Assembly (NCBI GenBank): GCA_032622095.1
Contig: CP136064.1
Coordinates: 138,463,954-138,527,953, forward strand
Origin: Siphonodentalium dalli
Taxonomy: Eukaryota; Mollusca; Scaphopoda; Gadilida; Siphonodentaliidae
Direction of reading: 5' to 3'
DNA length: 64,000 nucleotides
In this document: positions 44,946 to 55,150 of the stretch, in pieces
Position numbering within the stretch: the first letter of the stretch is position 1
How the letters are laid out: each line of letters opens with the position of its first letter
Translations under genes and position numbers: made by a program
The notes under the pieces: model-generated
The model's input: only the letters and a program-made list of their open reading frames with translations
Databases searched by the model: none
Told to the model about the DNA's origin: nothing

Positions 44946-45780
44946 CAACATTCTAATATAAATAGTAATAGCTGCTACGTTGTTGTTATTATTATTATCA
45001 CTATAGTGGGTTGACATCGAAGATCCTGTGTATTATTACAGCACATGTACCTTATCCTGTTGTGTCAGTAAATGTATCTGTGTTTTGACAGTCACAGCAC
45101 TGTCAATTTCAATATGAACACTGAGACGAATGAAGACAAGTCATAGCCGACAGTTCGTAGTGGCAGCCTCGAATACAACCCAGTTGTCACAATTTAGTGG
45201 AAAATACCAATGATTAAGCCGGTTTTCGCAGATTTGGAACTTGTCCGTTCACATAGGAACAGAAGTCAGTCAGTTTTAACATTATTCCACAACTGTATAG
45301 CTCAAATCCCCCCCCCCCAAAACAATTTTGTCGCCGATAAATATATTGTTGAGCTGTAACGGCATGAACTTGGAAACACGCACCTTTTTAACTTTGATCC
45401 TGATCAGGGGCCATAAAATAACCGTGATTTACCGTACAACTGATGAAACGGTATGGGACGATCGGATTGTGACGGTCCAACACCGTCAAACCGACAATAT
45501 TTTCTAACAGTGTGGTAATGTTTCCAACAACACCCACTGAGGTTATTTTCTTTACAAAGGCTTAAGGCCAAACAAAGCCGCCGTTCTGATGGAATTCATT
45601 ATGAACACATTAGTTTTTAACTGTTTAATCAAGTTATCTGTCAAAAACATTTTCCTTTTCCGCTAAAAAGGTGTTCTTTCACTTTATAAAGGGCACCCGA
45701 AGCCCAGAACTCATTCGACTGCCTTCGGACAATTACCCTTCTTCCATGCTTATAAATGTTATTTGAGAGACTAATCTTAC
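44946..45780. other. Intergenic sequence
   Basis: Contains TTGTTGTTATTATTATTATC and a run of ten C at about 45,308. No gene is recognisable. Confidence 0.4.
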
Positions 45781-47232
45781 ACTGTTAGAAAAATACCCAT
45801 CGTTTCAAAGGTGTCATACCGCGCAACAACGCTGCCAACCTTGGACCGTTATACATACGGTCAGTCATGTTCCACGGTAGAAAACCGTTTAAATAACTGG
45901 CAGACTGTAACCAGTAACTGTCAAACCGTTGTCAGTTTGTATGGTTCAATACCGTTTAATTAATATCAAGATCATACTAGTAAATATTAACGGATACACC
46001 AATGGTATTTTTCAGTGGTCAACACGAATGTTTTGCTCTTAATTGGTAAATTTTTCAAATTTCCATGGTAACAATATTATTCCCGGTAGGCATTCATGTG
46101 ATTTTAGAATGGTCGAAATTAGTTTTATTCGTAACTGAAAAATACATCTTAGTTCTTCTATTACAAGCATAGTTTTTATGAAACTTGAATACTCAATGTA
46201 TAAAGTAACATAAAATACTTGTGAAACTTTGAAGTCTGAAGAGAATCAAACTTGTTATCTACCTTGTGGGGTTTAGTACAGATAAAGACTGTGCACTCGT
46301 GATGTGTTCAACTTTCACTGAATACTGTATAAATAATGGCTGTAAATAAAAAACGATAGCAGCTGAAAATCATCGCGCACAGTTATTGCGGGATCTGCTG
46401 TTATCTTTAAGGTTTCATTCTCAACTAGCTGATATACTGATATATTGTCATGATGTGCTGACTCACCTGTTAAAACACAAACTGTGTTTACAAGTGACTA
46501 AACAATTTCACGCCTTACATGTTACCAAAAAGTATGCCATTAAGATGTTTTACTTTTACATGTACATACATTTGAGTTTTAACTGTGATACACGTAGCTT
46601 TGTTCTGTTTGGTATTAAAATGGCATGCCAATGCATGTTTTAGAATGGTCGATATTAGTATTACTCGTGACTGAATACTGATGCGTTTGCTTTTCCGCTT
46701 TTAATAATATCTTCTTTTTTTATTTACATCCATATTTCTACAGTAGTCAGTGAATGGTGAACACATCACGCGTGCGCAGCCTTTACCTGGAATAAATTCC
46801 ACGAGGCAGATAACAAGTTTGATCCTCTTCAAACTGCAAAGTTTCATAAAGTGTTGTCTATCACTTTATGCATTGAGGATTTACGTTTCATCAAAACTAT
46901 GATCGTAATAGAGGAACTATAATGTATATTTCAGCTACGAATAATACTAGTTTAGACCATTCTAAATCATATTAATCGTAATGCCTACCGGGAAATCATA
47001 TTGTCACCATGGAACTGTGCTAATTCTATGGTAAGTTAGCAAATTAAGAGCAAAACATTTGTGTTGACCCGTGAAAAATGCCACTGGTCTGACCTTTATT
47101 AGTTACGGTCTTGATATTAATTAAACGGTGTTGAACCGTAGAAATTACAACGGTCTGACAGTTACAGATTACAGACTGCCAGTTACTTAAATAGTTTTGT
47201 ACCGTGGAACATGCTACAGTCTGACCATATGA
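45781..47232. repeat. Large foldback element (copy 2)
   Basis: The left arm 45,787-46,360 and right arm about 46,740-47,225 are reverse complements with moderate divergence. ACTGGCAGACTGTAACC pairs with ATTACAGACTGCCAGT; TTTTGCTCTTAATTGG with ATTAAGAGCAAAA; GAATCAAACTTGTTATCT with AGATAACAAGTTTGATC. A central segment of about 370 bases separates them. The element's other copy is split by the 9.5 kb insertion at 3,289-12,754. No protein is encoded; a frame at 46,386-46,643 is chance. Confidence 0.8.
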
Positions 47233-47463
47233 TCATAATGTTTAGCAATAACACCTACATGGGTACGTTGCTCTATATGGCGTAATACATATACAGGATA
47301 TAACAACAGATTAAAAAAAAATTAAGCATTCTATCATATAACATCTAAACATACAATCATAACAAAATGTATGCCATGGACAGCAGCGTGAATTTCGTTA
47401 CTTATTCCTTATTCAAAAAATTTGGGAAAATATGGCAAATGACCATGGCAACATCTTAAGTAG

Positions 47464-48186
47464 TGTTTCGTGTGGGATATAACTAATTCGCCAAATGTTG
47501 TATAATGCTTTATTTCAACCTGGAACAAGAGAGAAATATGTGTAAGTATAGAGACATGGAAATACCATACGCATGTGACATAATATATAACAATAAACAC
47601 ACTAGCCACTGCGAACTTCGAAACATCAAATCCTATTGCACCAATTTCATCATTAGTAGACGCTGAACAATAATATAGTTGGTAGTATGAAAGCCACTTT
47701 GTAACATCTGAATTTGAGAAAGAGTATGTCAATATCACAACATGTTCATAACAGACCGAGGGGTCATTGGAACAAATAAATCGGTGGAAATAACAAGCGC
47801 ACTATATATTCCCTGGAACACATGCCCGAAAGACCTTTCACTGGAGACACCCATTTTGAACACCGTACCAAGTTTACGAACGGTATTATGTTCATTGTCA
47901 CAGAGTGCATGAATAATCAGAGTATATTTTGCGACCCACAATCAACATAATACTCACGCATCGGCGGGATTAGGAATGAGAATATATAAGTCAGTAAGTG
48001 TGAATGATTGAAGAAAAGTTTGGCGTGTGAGCCGACATCATGAATTGTGAGGCAGAAAGTACAAAATATCATTAACACCGCGTCAAATTCACGCGCACAA
48101 GGCTGTCCAAACGTACATACTTATGTTGGTTCATAGAAACAGGTCACTTTTATGAACGACAATTTAATCTGTCGCCTAGCGATACA
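47464..48186 (+). mobile_element. Solo LTR, 723 bp
   Basis: The segment begins TGTTTCGTGTGGGATATAAC and ends GTCGCCTAGCGATACA, so it has TG...CA ends. It is flanked by the 5-base direct repeat AGTAG (47,459-47,463 and 48,187-48,191). The enclosing repeat is seen without it at about 48,729-48,800 (GTCTTAAGTAGGGCGAGAC), which is the empty site. A TATATAAG box at 47,983-47,990 fits a core promoter, giving a plus orientation. No internal retroelement sequence is present, as expected after LTR-LTR recombination. The family (Gypsy or BEL/Pao) cannot be told. Confidence 0.75.
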
Positions 48187-48905
48187 AGTAGGGCGAGACA
48201 AAATTTCCTGTGAATTTTTTTTTTGGAAAACAGTTCAAAAATGCACGAAATTAGGCAAAGTCCGAAAATGAACGGAAATTGGCCGAAACAAGTGCGGGTT
48301 CATAAATGGCCACCTCGGCCAAAAAATTTGGGCCGAAACAAATTTGGGTCGAGTCAGAAAAAGTGGGTCGAATCCCAGTTTTCGCTCTGCTCGGTCGGAA
48401 AATGTGGCAAACTGTCACATATTAAAAAATGGCCACCTGGGCCGAACTTTTTGTGTCGAGTCAGAAAATGTGGGTCAAATAGAAATTCCCGCTATGCTCG
48501 GTCAGGAAAATTTGGGAAAATGTGGCAAATGACCACGGCAACGTCGGGCGAGACAAAATTTGCTGCGAAAATTTTTTTTGGAAAAAAGTGCAAAAATGCA
48601 CGAAATTAGGCAAAGTCCGAAAAATGCGGGGTCATAAATGGCCACTTGGGCCGAACTTTTTGGGCCGAAAAGTTTTTGGGTCGAGTCCCAAAAAGTGGGT
48701 CAAATAGAAATTCCCGCTCTGCTCGGTCAGGACAATTTGGGAAAATGTGGCAAATGAACATGGCAACGTCTTAAGTAGGGCGAGACAAAATTTCCTGTGA
48801 AAATGTTTTTTGGAAAAAATTTCTAAAATGCACGAAAATAGGCAAAGTCCGAAAATGAACGGAAATTGGCCGATAAATGTTTGGATCAAGTCCGAAAAAG
48901 TGGGC

Positions 48906-49785
48906 TGAATATGGAATATGGATCATTTTCGAGAACACTGATGATTTCGGCCTATTTGACGGAATGGGTTGGTGGGTGGATTGTCGTCTCAAATATCCCA
49001 TAGAAACATCTCTACCACCACCATCACCCCAAGATGGTACCTCCCTGATGGGGTGAAAATGGGGTATGGGCCAATTTGACAGCATGGCTGGATGACCAGC
49101 GCCATATATCCCCAGACATATTTAGATTATAAAACGACACAAATTGTGTCCGTTTGATATTGTAGTTCATGTTGTTTTCACTTTTTTAAAAGCGCCATTT
49201 TTTCAATCAAAATTTCTCGACTTTGACTTTTTTAGAATGACGAAACTGTGGTTTCAGATGTTTAATGTTTTCACACTTTCCCGCGTTACTGACTTTTTTG
49301 TCAAACACAAGCTTTTTATGTGTGCACTTTCACTTTCAATTCTCAACTTTTTCTCAACAATTTCATATCACCCCGATGGGGTGAAAATGGGGTACGGACC
49401 ATTTTCGAAAACGGTAAGGATTTCGACCAAATTGACGGCATGGTGGGGGGCTCGCCCCAAATATCACATAGAAACACCCCGACCCCCACACATCACCCGG
49501 GGGTGTCACCCCGAGGGGTGAAAATTGGGTACGGACAATTTTCAAGAACGATAAGGATTTTGACCGATTTGACGGCATGGGTGGGATGGCCCGCCCCAAA
49601 TACTACCTAGAAACACCCGACCCCATCACCCCCGGCAGGGTGCAACCCCGAGGGGGTGAGAATGGGGTATGGACCATTTTCGAGAACGGTAAGGATTTCG
49701 ACCGATATGGGTGGGTGGCCAGCCCCAGATACTCTCTAGAAACACCCCGACCCCCCCCCCCACCCATCATTCCGGGTGTACCGGA
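48906..49785. repeat. About 140-bp GC-rich tandem units in the loop
   Basis: Four to five units contain GGGGTGAAAATGGGGTAYGG, ACCATTTTCGAGAACGGTAA, GATTTCGACCGATTTGACGG, CATAGAAACACCCCGACCCC and ATCACCCCGG. They lie between the arms of the foldback repeat, with unrelated sequence at 49,100-49,360 between the first and the rest. Confidence 0.75.
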
Positions 49786-50139
49786 CTTTGCCTAATTTCG
49801 TGCATTTTTGAACTTTTTTCCCAAAAACATTTTCACAGGAAATTTTGACTCCCCCAACTTACTAAGACGTTGCCATGGTCATTTGCCACATTTTCCCAAA
49901 TTTTCCTGACCGAGCTTAGCGGGAATTTCTATTTGACCCACTTTTTGGGACTCGACCCAAAAAGTTCGGCCCAGGTGGCCATTTTTTAATATGTGACAGT
50001 TTGCCACATTTTCCGAAATTTTTCCGACCGAGCAGAGCGAAAACTGGGATTCGACCCACTTTTTCGGACTCGACCCTTTTTTTACAAATAGCATCGATAT
50101 TAAGTGGATAGCTACCCAATTCCACCATAACTGCAGTAA

Positions 50140-50830
50140 TAGATGCAGACTTGCCTACTCCTAGTTATATTTTGCAAATTTGTATTTGTAACTTTTCGCA
50201 TTCTAGCCTATCGTAGTTCTTTGAAGTTGCTTCCACTCCCCGTATTTCACTTCCGTATAGGACAATTGGTTTTATTAACTTTTCATATAATTCATAGATG
50301 TACTCACTGGTAGGGGTGCTGTGCTGTCGGATCTAGTTCTGAAAGAATACATATCTTTGCGACCTTTGAAAGTTACATCCGATATCAGGTCCGTAAATTT
50401 CCCAGTATATGTAAACTTTACTCCAAGATATGTGTAGTGTTTAATAACAATTAACTTATTTTCTGCTATCGAAAACGTTGGTAAATGTTTTGAGAATCGA
50501 GATCGAAAAATCATGCATTTAGTTTTATCTACATTAATTGTTAGGTAATTTTCCCGTGTACAATCTTCAACCCGCTCGAGGCATCTTTGAAGTCCTGATT
50601 GGCTCTCGGACATTACGACTAGGTCATCAGCGAATAAGATGTGATTTATAGAACAGTCGCCTTGTTTTATTGGATCGCAATTTGTGTCAAAAATTGTTTT
50701 AATATTATCAATATATATTTTGAATAATGTAGGTAACAATACGTCCCTGTCTTACTCCCGTCGTTGAAAGGCATGGGGACCAATTCCTTTAGTGGTTTTT
50801 GTAAGGTAATAACTTGAGCAATACATTGAT
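50140..50830 (-). pseudogene. LINE RT fragment (FADD type)
   Basis: Minus-strand RT remnant. GVRQG (motif B) lies in one frame near 50,750-50,765 and LLPTLFKIYIDNI in another, showing a frameshift. Then come NHILFADDLVVMSESQSGLQ (motif C), NYLTINVDKTKCMIFRSR (motif D) and HYTYLGVKFTYTGKF (motif E), ending near 50,290. LYEKLIKPIVLYGSE follows in a shifted frame. The fingers region is absent. It resembles Nimb/I-group LINEs but I hold that loosely. Confidence 0.75.
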
Positions 50831-50849
50831 TTTATTATTTAGTTCTTTG

Positions 50850-51180
50850 CACCTACATGTATTATCAAACAGTTTCTGTCTACACAGCGTGTATCCATGC
50901 TTAATTCTGTTAACTGAACATACATTTGTATTTACCTGAGATATTTTATTCAATAAGTCACTGGCGGCTCCAAGAGCGCCTTGTTTGTCGCATGGGTAGT
51001 TTCTAAAATTCGAAAGCTATTTATTTGTTCTTTTATGTTTGCGGAAGTAATTGATTCGTGTACTGTATATGAACTATCCGATGTCCACTTGATTTGCGTT
51101 ATTTTGGTGTATATATGTTTTGGTATCTTGTTAACTGTACCCACGTTTTGGTAGTTTAGATAGATTGTTAATTGACCATA
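50850..51180 (-). other. Possible coding remnant upstream of the RT fragment
   Basis: A minus-strand frame reads ITQIKWTSDSSYTVHESI, then after a shift near 50,985 continues open to about 50,830. It could be the linker part of the same LINE. I recognise no motif. Confidence 0.3.
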
Positions 51181-51264
51181 TGTTTAATGGTCCCAGGTCC
51201 CAGCGATGTTGCGCGGTATAACTCCGTTAAAGCGACGGGCTTTTTTTCTAACTGTGTAACACAT

Positions 51265-51823
51265 ATAAATCGGGCATGCCGTTTTAAGACATAAAGGAAT
51301 AAAGCTACATGTATCACAGTTAAAACAAGTAAGCAGCGAAATTGTCCACTCACTTGTAAACACCGTTCTTGTTGAGATGACTTGGTGACAACGTTCTCCT
51401 ACAGTCGCACATCTTTCGACGAAATTTGATAGCATGGTGCATCAAACTGTGTTAATGAATTAGTATCGCGACACTTTAATAGTATCCATATCGATTATTC
51501 GATAAGAAAATTATAACCAATAAATTGGTGTATTAAATAATTACGCGATAACATGGCGAATGGCGACAATGTATCATATCCACACGTTTCAGTGAAAATT
51601 GATGATTACCGGATTAATCGGTCCATGTAACTGTAATAGTTGTATCTTTGTGATCATCCTCTCTGAGCGGCGTCAGTTCATTGATTACAGTTGTTGTTGT
51701 TGTTGACATCGAAGCTCATGCGTGTATCCTCTTGGTTAACTGTACATGCATGGGCTTTAAAACACTCAGAGCACAGTCAACTGGGAGTGGATTGAACAGA
51801 TCAGGTTAAAAAACTGACAACGA
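51265..51823 (+). repeat. Dispersed repeat B, copy 2
   Basis: 51,380-51,823 matches 41,042-41,412 plus 44,815-44,945. Before it, GGGCATGCCGTTTTAAGACA, TAAAGCTACATGTATCACAG match 13,060-13,120 (and 46,570-46,640 reversed), so a piece of the foldback repeat's centre is joined here. Similarity ends at about 51,823, where a LINE fragment starts. Confidence 0.65.
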
Positions 51824-51826
51824 ACA

Positions 51827-52790
51827 AATGACGGCAAAAGTCCTGGTCCAGATGGCTATACACTAGAATTCTTCAAATTCTTTTGGGTAGATTTAGGTCC
51901 CATTCTCTTGGAATACCTAAATGAAACGATTACAACCGGGGAACTGTCCATTACTCAAAAACAGGGCTTGATCACCCTTATTCCAAAGAAAGACAAAGAC
52001 AGGCAACTCCTAAAAAACTGGCGTCCAATCTCACAGTTGAATGTGACATATAAACTAGCCTCAGCTTGCATAGCAGATAGACTGAAAAAAGTTCTACCGC
52101 TGATAATAGACCCTGATCAAACAGGCTTCCTCTCAAATATATTTATTGGAGACAACACCAGACTCATATCCGACATTCTTCAAAAAACAGCGAGAATCAA
52201 CACCAGGAATGCTGCTATTAATAGATTTTGAAAAGGCTTTCGACTCTGTATCATGGTTATTCATACATGAGTGCCTAGATTTTTTTAATTTCGGTGAATC
52301 AATCAAGTCTTGGATATCCATTTTCTACAATAATACATCCTCTTCAATTCTCATACACGGGCATATTTACCAAAGTTTCAATCTATGCAGAGGCTGTCGG
52401 CAGGGTGATCCTATTTCACCTTATATTTTTTGAATTTGTGCAGACATTCTAGGTATCCTAATGAGACAAAACACTAAAATTAAAAGAATAATCCTTGGCG
52501 GTTTAGAATATAAAATAACACGGTACGCAGACGACACAACGCTGATCCTCGATGGCAGCCAGGAAAGTCTATTAGAATCTTATACTACATTAGACAAATT
52601 CGCCTCGGTATCAGGACTGAATATCAGCCGCAGTAAATGTCAGGCATCGTGGATTTGGGTACACACAACATATGCCCTGAACTACATGTACAATTCACCA
52701 AATCCTTTACTCTATTAGGGATCAAATTTAATACCAACCTTAATAAAATATTAGATAACTACACCTCAAAGCTATCCGATATTGGGGACA
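51827..52790 (+). pseudogene. L1/Tx1-type LINE RT fragment
   Basis: The frame opens with DGKSPGPDGYTLEFFKFFW and LITLIPKKDKDRQLLKNWRP, typical L1-group motifs 0-1. After a frameshift near 52,205 it continues LLLIDFEKAFDSVSWLFI (motif A), CRGCRQGDPISPYIF (motif B), a stop at 52,432, then ITRYADDTTLILDGS (motif C). After another shift near 52,640, FTLLGIKFNTNLNKILDNY is motif E. The 5' end is truncated in the RT fingers and no endonuclease remains. It interrupts repeat B. A third RT lineage is thus present in the window. Confidence 0.85.
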
Positions 52791-53115
52791 TCTCAAAAGT
52801 CTTTGCGGAATTCCGAAAGTATTATCCGAAAAAAACTGACGCTATGAACACTTTGCGTAAAGCTGTTTGCGGAAATTTTCCGGAAATTACGTTCGTTCTT
52901 TCGGAAAATATCGCTAAGTTTTGCGGAAAAGAAGACGACGTTTGCCGATTTATTGTCGGACTACTTCGGAATTTGCGGAAATAATTGCGGAATTCACCAT
53001 AACGTTATCGGAATTTGGGTTTCCTCTTTCGGAATTTGCGGAGATAATTGCGGAATTCACACCAACGTTTTCGGAATTTGAATGCATGCAGATCTCTTTC
53101 CGGAAAATTTGCGGA
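52790..53115. repeat. TTTGCGGAATT-rich segment
   Basis: The words GCGGAAT, TTTCGGAA and TTGCGGA occur about fifteen times in 320 bases, sometimes phased (GGAATTTGCGGARATAATTG twice, about 70 bases apart). This is not LINE sequence; the LINE homology stops just before it. Nature unknown. Confidence 0.55.
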
Positions 53116-54315
53116 ATATATTCATGGGTGTACCGGGTGTCGGGCCGGTAAAATCATAAACATCACCGCATACTAGAGTATAGGTTTATGTCTATTGGAT
53201 TCGTTTATGTATTATGTTTACAGTGTTTATTAACTTAATAAAAACAATACGGCAATTAAAACACTTTTCCTTCACGAATCTTGGTATGGCTTCATTTAGC
53301 AGTCATTGCCACAACTATTTTGTCAAAACGTGTTTTAATTCACAAGCACGAGTCATGTATATATGGCAATGCAGGGAGTGATTACGTACCGGTACCCTAT
53401 ATAAACCTTCTGACATGTACTCAGATATATTTGACAAGAGAGTTCGCAAATAGCACTATAACAAGTTCCATGACACCGAAAAAGTGCACGGCTGACCTTG
53501 TTATAGCATTTATGTCAGTTTGACACTGTTTTCAATGTCAACACTGTCCTCCCCCGTTGAAGTCCGTGCAACGCGTGTACTGAATTCAAAGAAGTCGTCA
53601 TTAATTATAGTCGCATTGTGATTGGTTAGCCTATTTACAATTATTAACGACATCAATTTCCTTCCTAACTACACATTACATTAGGTCCGGTGTATACATT
53701 TAAAAAGTTTGTATTTATGTACATCTATACACTTGCCCACAAAATTGCCCACTCGGAATATATTTGATACAACGTTACGTTGTATCAAATATATTCCGAG
53801 TGGGCAATTTTGTTATCAAAATTTTTAATTACTAAACCGGAAATATTTACTCTATAGACTATATATTATTCCGACGATACCGGTACACTACGAACTATAG
53901 TGACCTTTGAACTTCCCATGATTCTCTTGGATTTCCCATAATTCTAATATCGGGTATAAAACACTTTTCGCGCCGAAAATATTAACTCGATTTCGAATTT
54001 TTCGACATGGCACTTCGATTAAGTTTTTACTTCCTTTTTTAGTTATTTTAAAAAACTTTCGACATATTGTCATCCGAAGTCAGCTCTAAGGCCGGAACGA
54101 GAGATTCAATCAGTATATTGATAGAGCACAGCAATATTGTCATCGATATACCGACTTAATCAGTTATTTATTGCTAATGTATCGGCGAATGGAGGAATGT
54201 ATTCACTCAGGAGCAATTACATGTGTTCATTCCGTGGGCGCTTCTGTGTTAATTCTTATTATATCAAGGAAATGGACTATATGGACTTTAAGGTAATATA
54301 AATGCTTTACTTTAC
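53116..54315. other. Intergenic sequence
   Basis: Apart from the palindrome at 53,739-53,813, nothing supportable is seen. Frames of up to 80 codons lack recognisable content. Confidence 0.4.
53739..53813. repeat. Perfect 75-bp palindrome
   Basis: ACAAAATTGCCCACTCGG...AATATATTTGATACAACG on the left is mirrored exactly by CGTTGTATCAAATATATT...CCGAGTGGGCAATTTTGT, with almost no loop (central GTTAC). It is a compact hairpin. Confidence 0.85.
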
Positions 54316-54823
54316 TTTAAACATATTTTATTCGTATATAAATATACAAAAGGGATCGGGGCACAAGTTATTTCAACTTAGGTAGTCCCTCTCCCGTACA
54401 AAATTGACAATACATTGTTATAAGATGACAGAAAGGCGATAACAGAAACATTTGTACATGGTGAGAAAACAATTTGAATTTGCATTTTGTCGAATAACAT
54501 CTTTCAGCGCATGTTTATGGATTACCAATTAGAACGAGCATAAATATGGGCATATCTATATCTATTGTGATATTTAAGGAAGATGTAAATATAGATTTCA
54601 AGACTATGTATGTATCAAACATTTGACTGTAAGGTTAAGCTAAATTTGTATAGTAGTGAATTTGGCGATTCGCCAGATGACGCCCTTGACAGTTACGCTG
54701 GAAGAAATTATCGATGTGTATACAAATGGTGCATGGATGTGGCAATCCGAATGAGGGAGGGGTGTCTAGCAATGTTTGTATTTGGTGTATATTGAGCGAT
54801 TTGTGGTTGACATTGGATTGTGG

Positions 54824-55150
54824 CTATATGTCAACGCAGCCAGACGTTCGTGAATCGAAGCGTTTTGTCGCAGCAATATACTGTTGCACTATTTGGAAAA
54901 ACCTTATATTCTCCGGAATTGAGATGTACGATATCCCGAAAAGAAACTGATCGATGTCGGTTATAATGAAGCGTTCGCGGTTTAGCTTATCGTCAAGTTC
55001 CAACCGTTCATTTTGATATACAGGGCACATCAAAAAGAAATGGTATGCATCTTCCAAAGGGTTCCCACAACTGCAAGCTGGACTTTCGGCTATGTAGTTT
55101 TGATACATATCGGCACGAAGATCACTGCACCCGTTTCGAATTCGGGAATC
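54824..55150 (-). pseudogene. LINE C-terminal Cys/His domain
   Basis: After a frameshift near 55,145 the protein continues as MYQNYIAESPACSCGNPLED then AYHFFLMCPVYQNERLELDD, the same Cys/His arrangement (C-x-C-...-H-x4-C) as at 17,807-18,715. It ends with AATKRFDSRTSG and a stop. In an intact element it would be the last domain of the RT protein. Confidence 0.85.

Larger units (their letters stand above)
47414..50092. repeat. Foldback repeat with GGCCGAAC/GGGTCGAGTC arms
   Basis: The left arm (47,414-47,463 plus 48,187-48,900) has two to three passes of AAATTTGGGAAAATGTGGC, GGGCGAGACAAAATTTCCTG, GCACGAAATTAGGCAAAGTC, GGCCGAACTTTTTGGG and CCCGCTCTGCTCGGTCAGG. The right arm (49,790-50,092) carries the same in reverse complement. 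Overlapping frames translate this repeat and are not genes. The left arm is interrupted by a solo LTR. Confidence 0.8.

Noticed and set aside
48223-50128. Frames with repeated KWPPGPNFLGR-like peptides
   Set aside because: They fall in the arms of a foldback repeat and appear on both strands because the arms are inverted.
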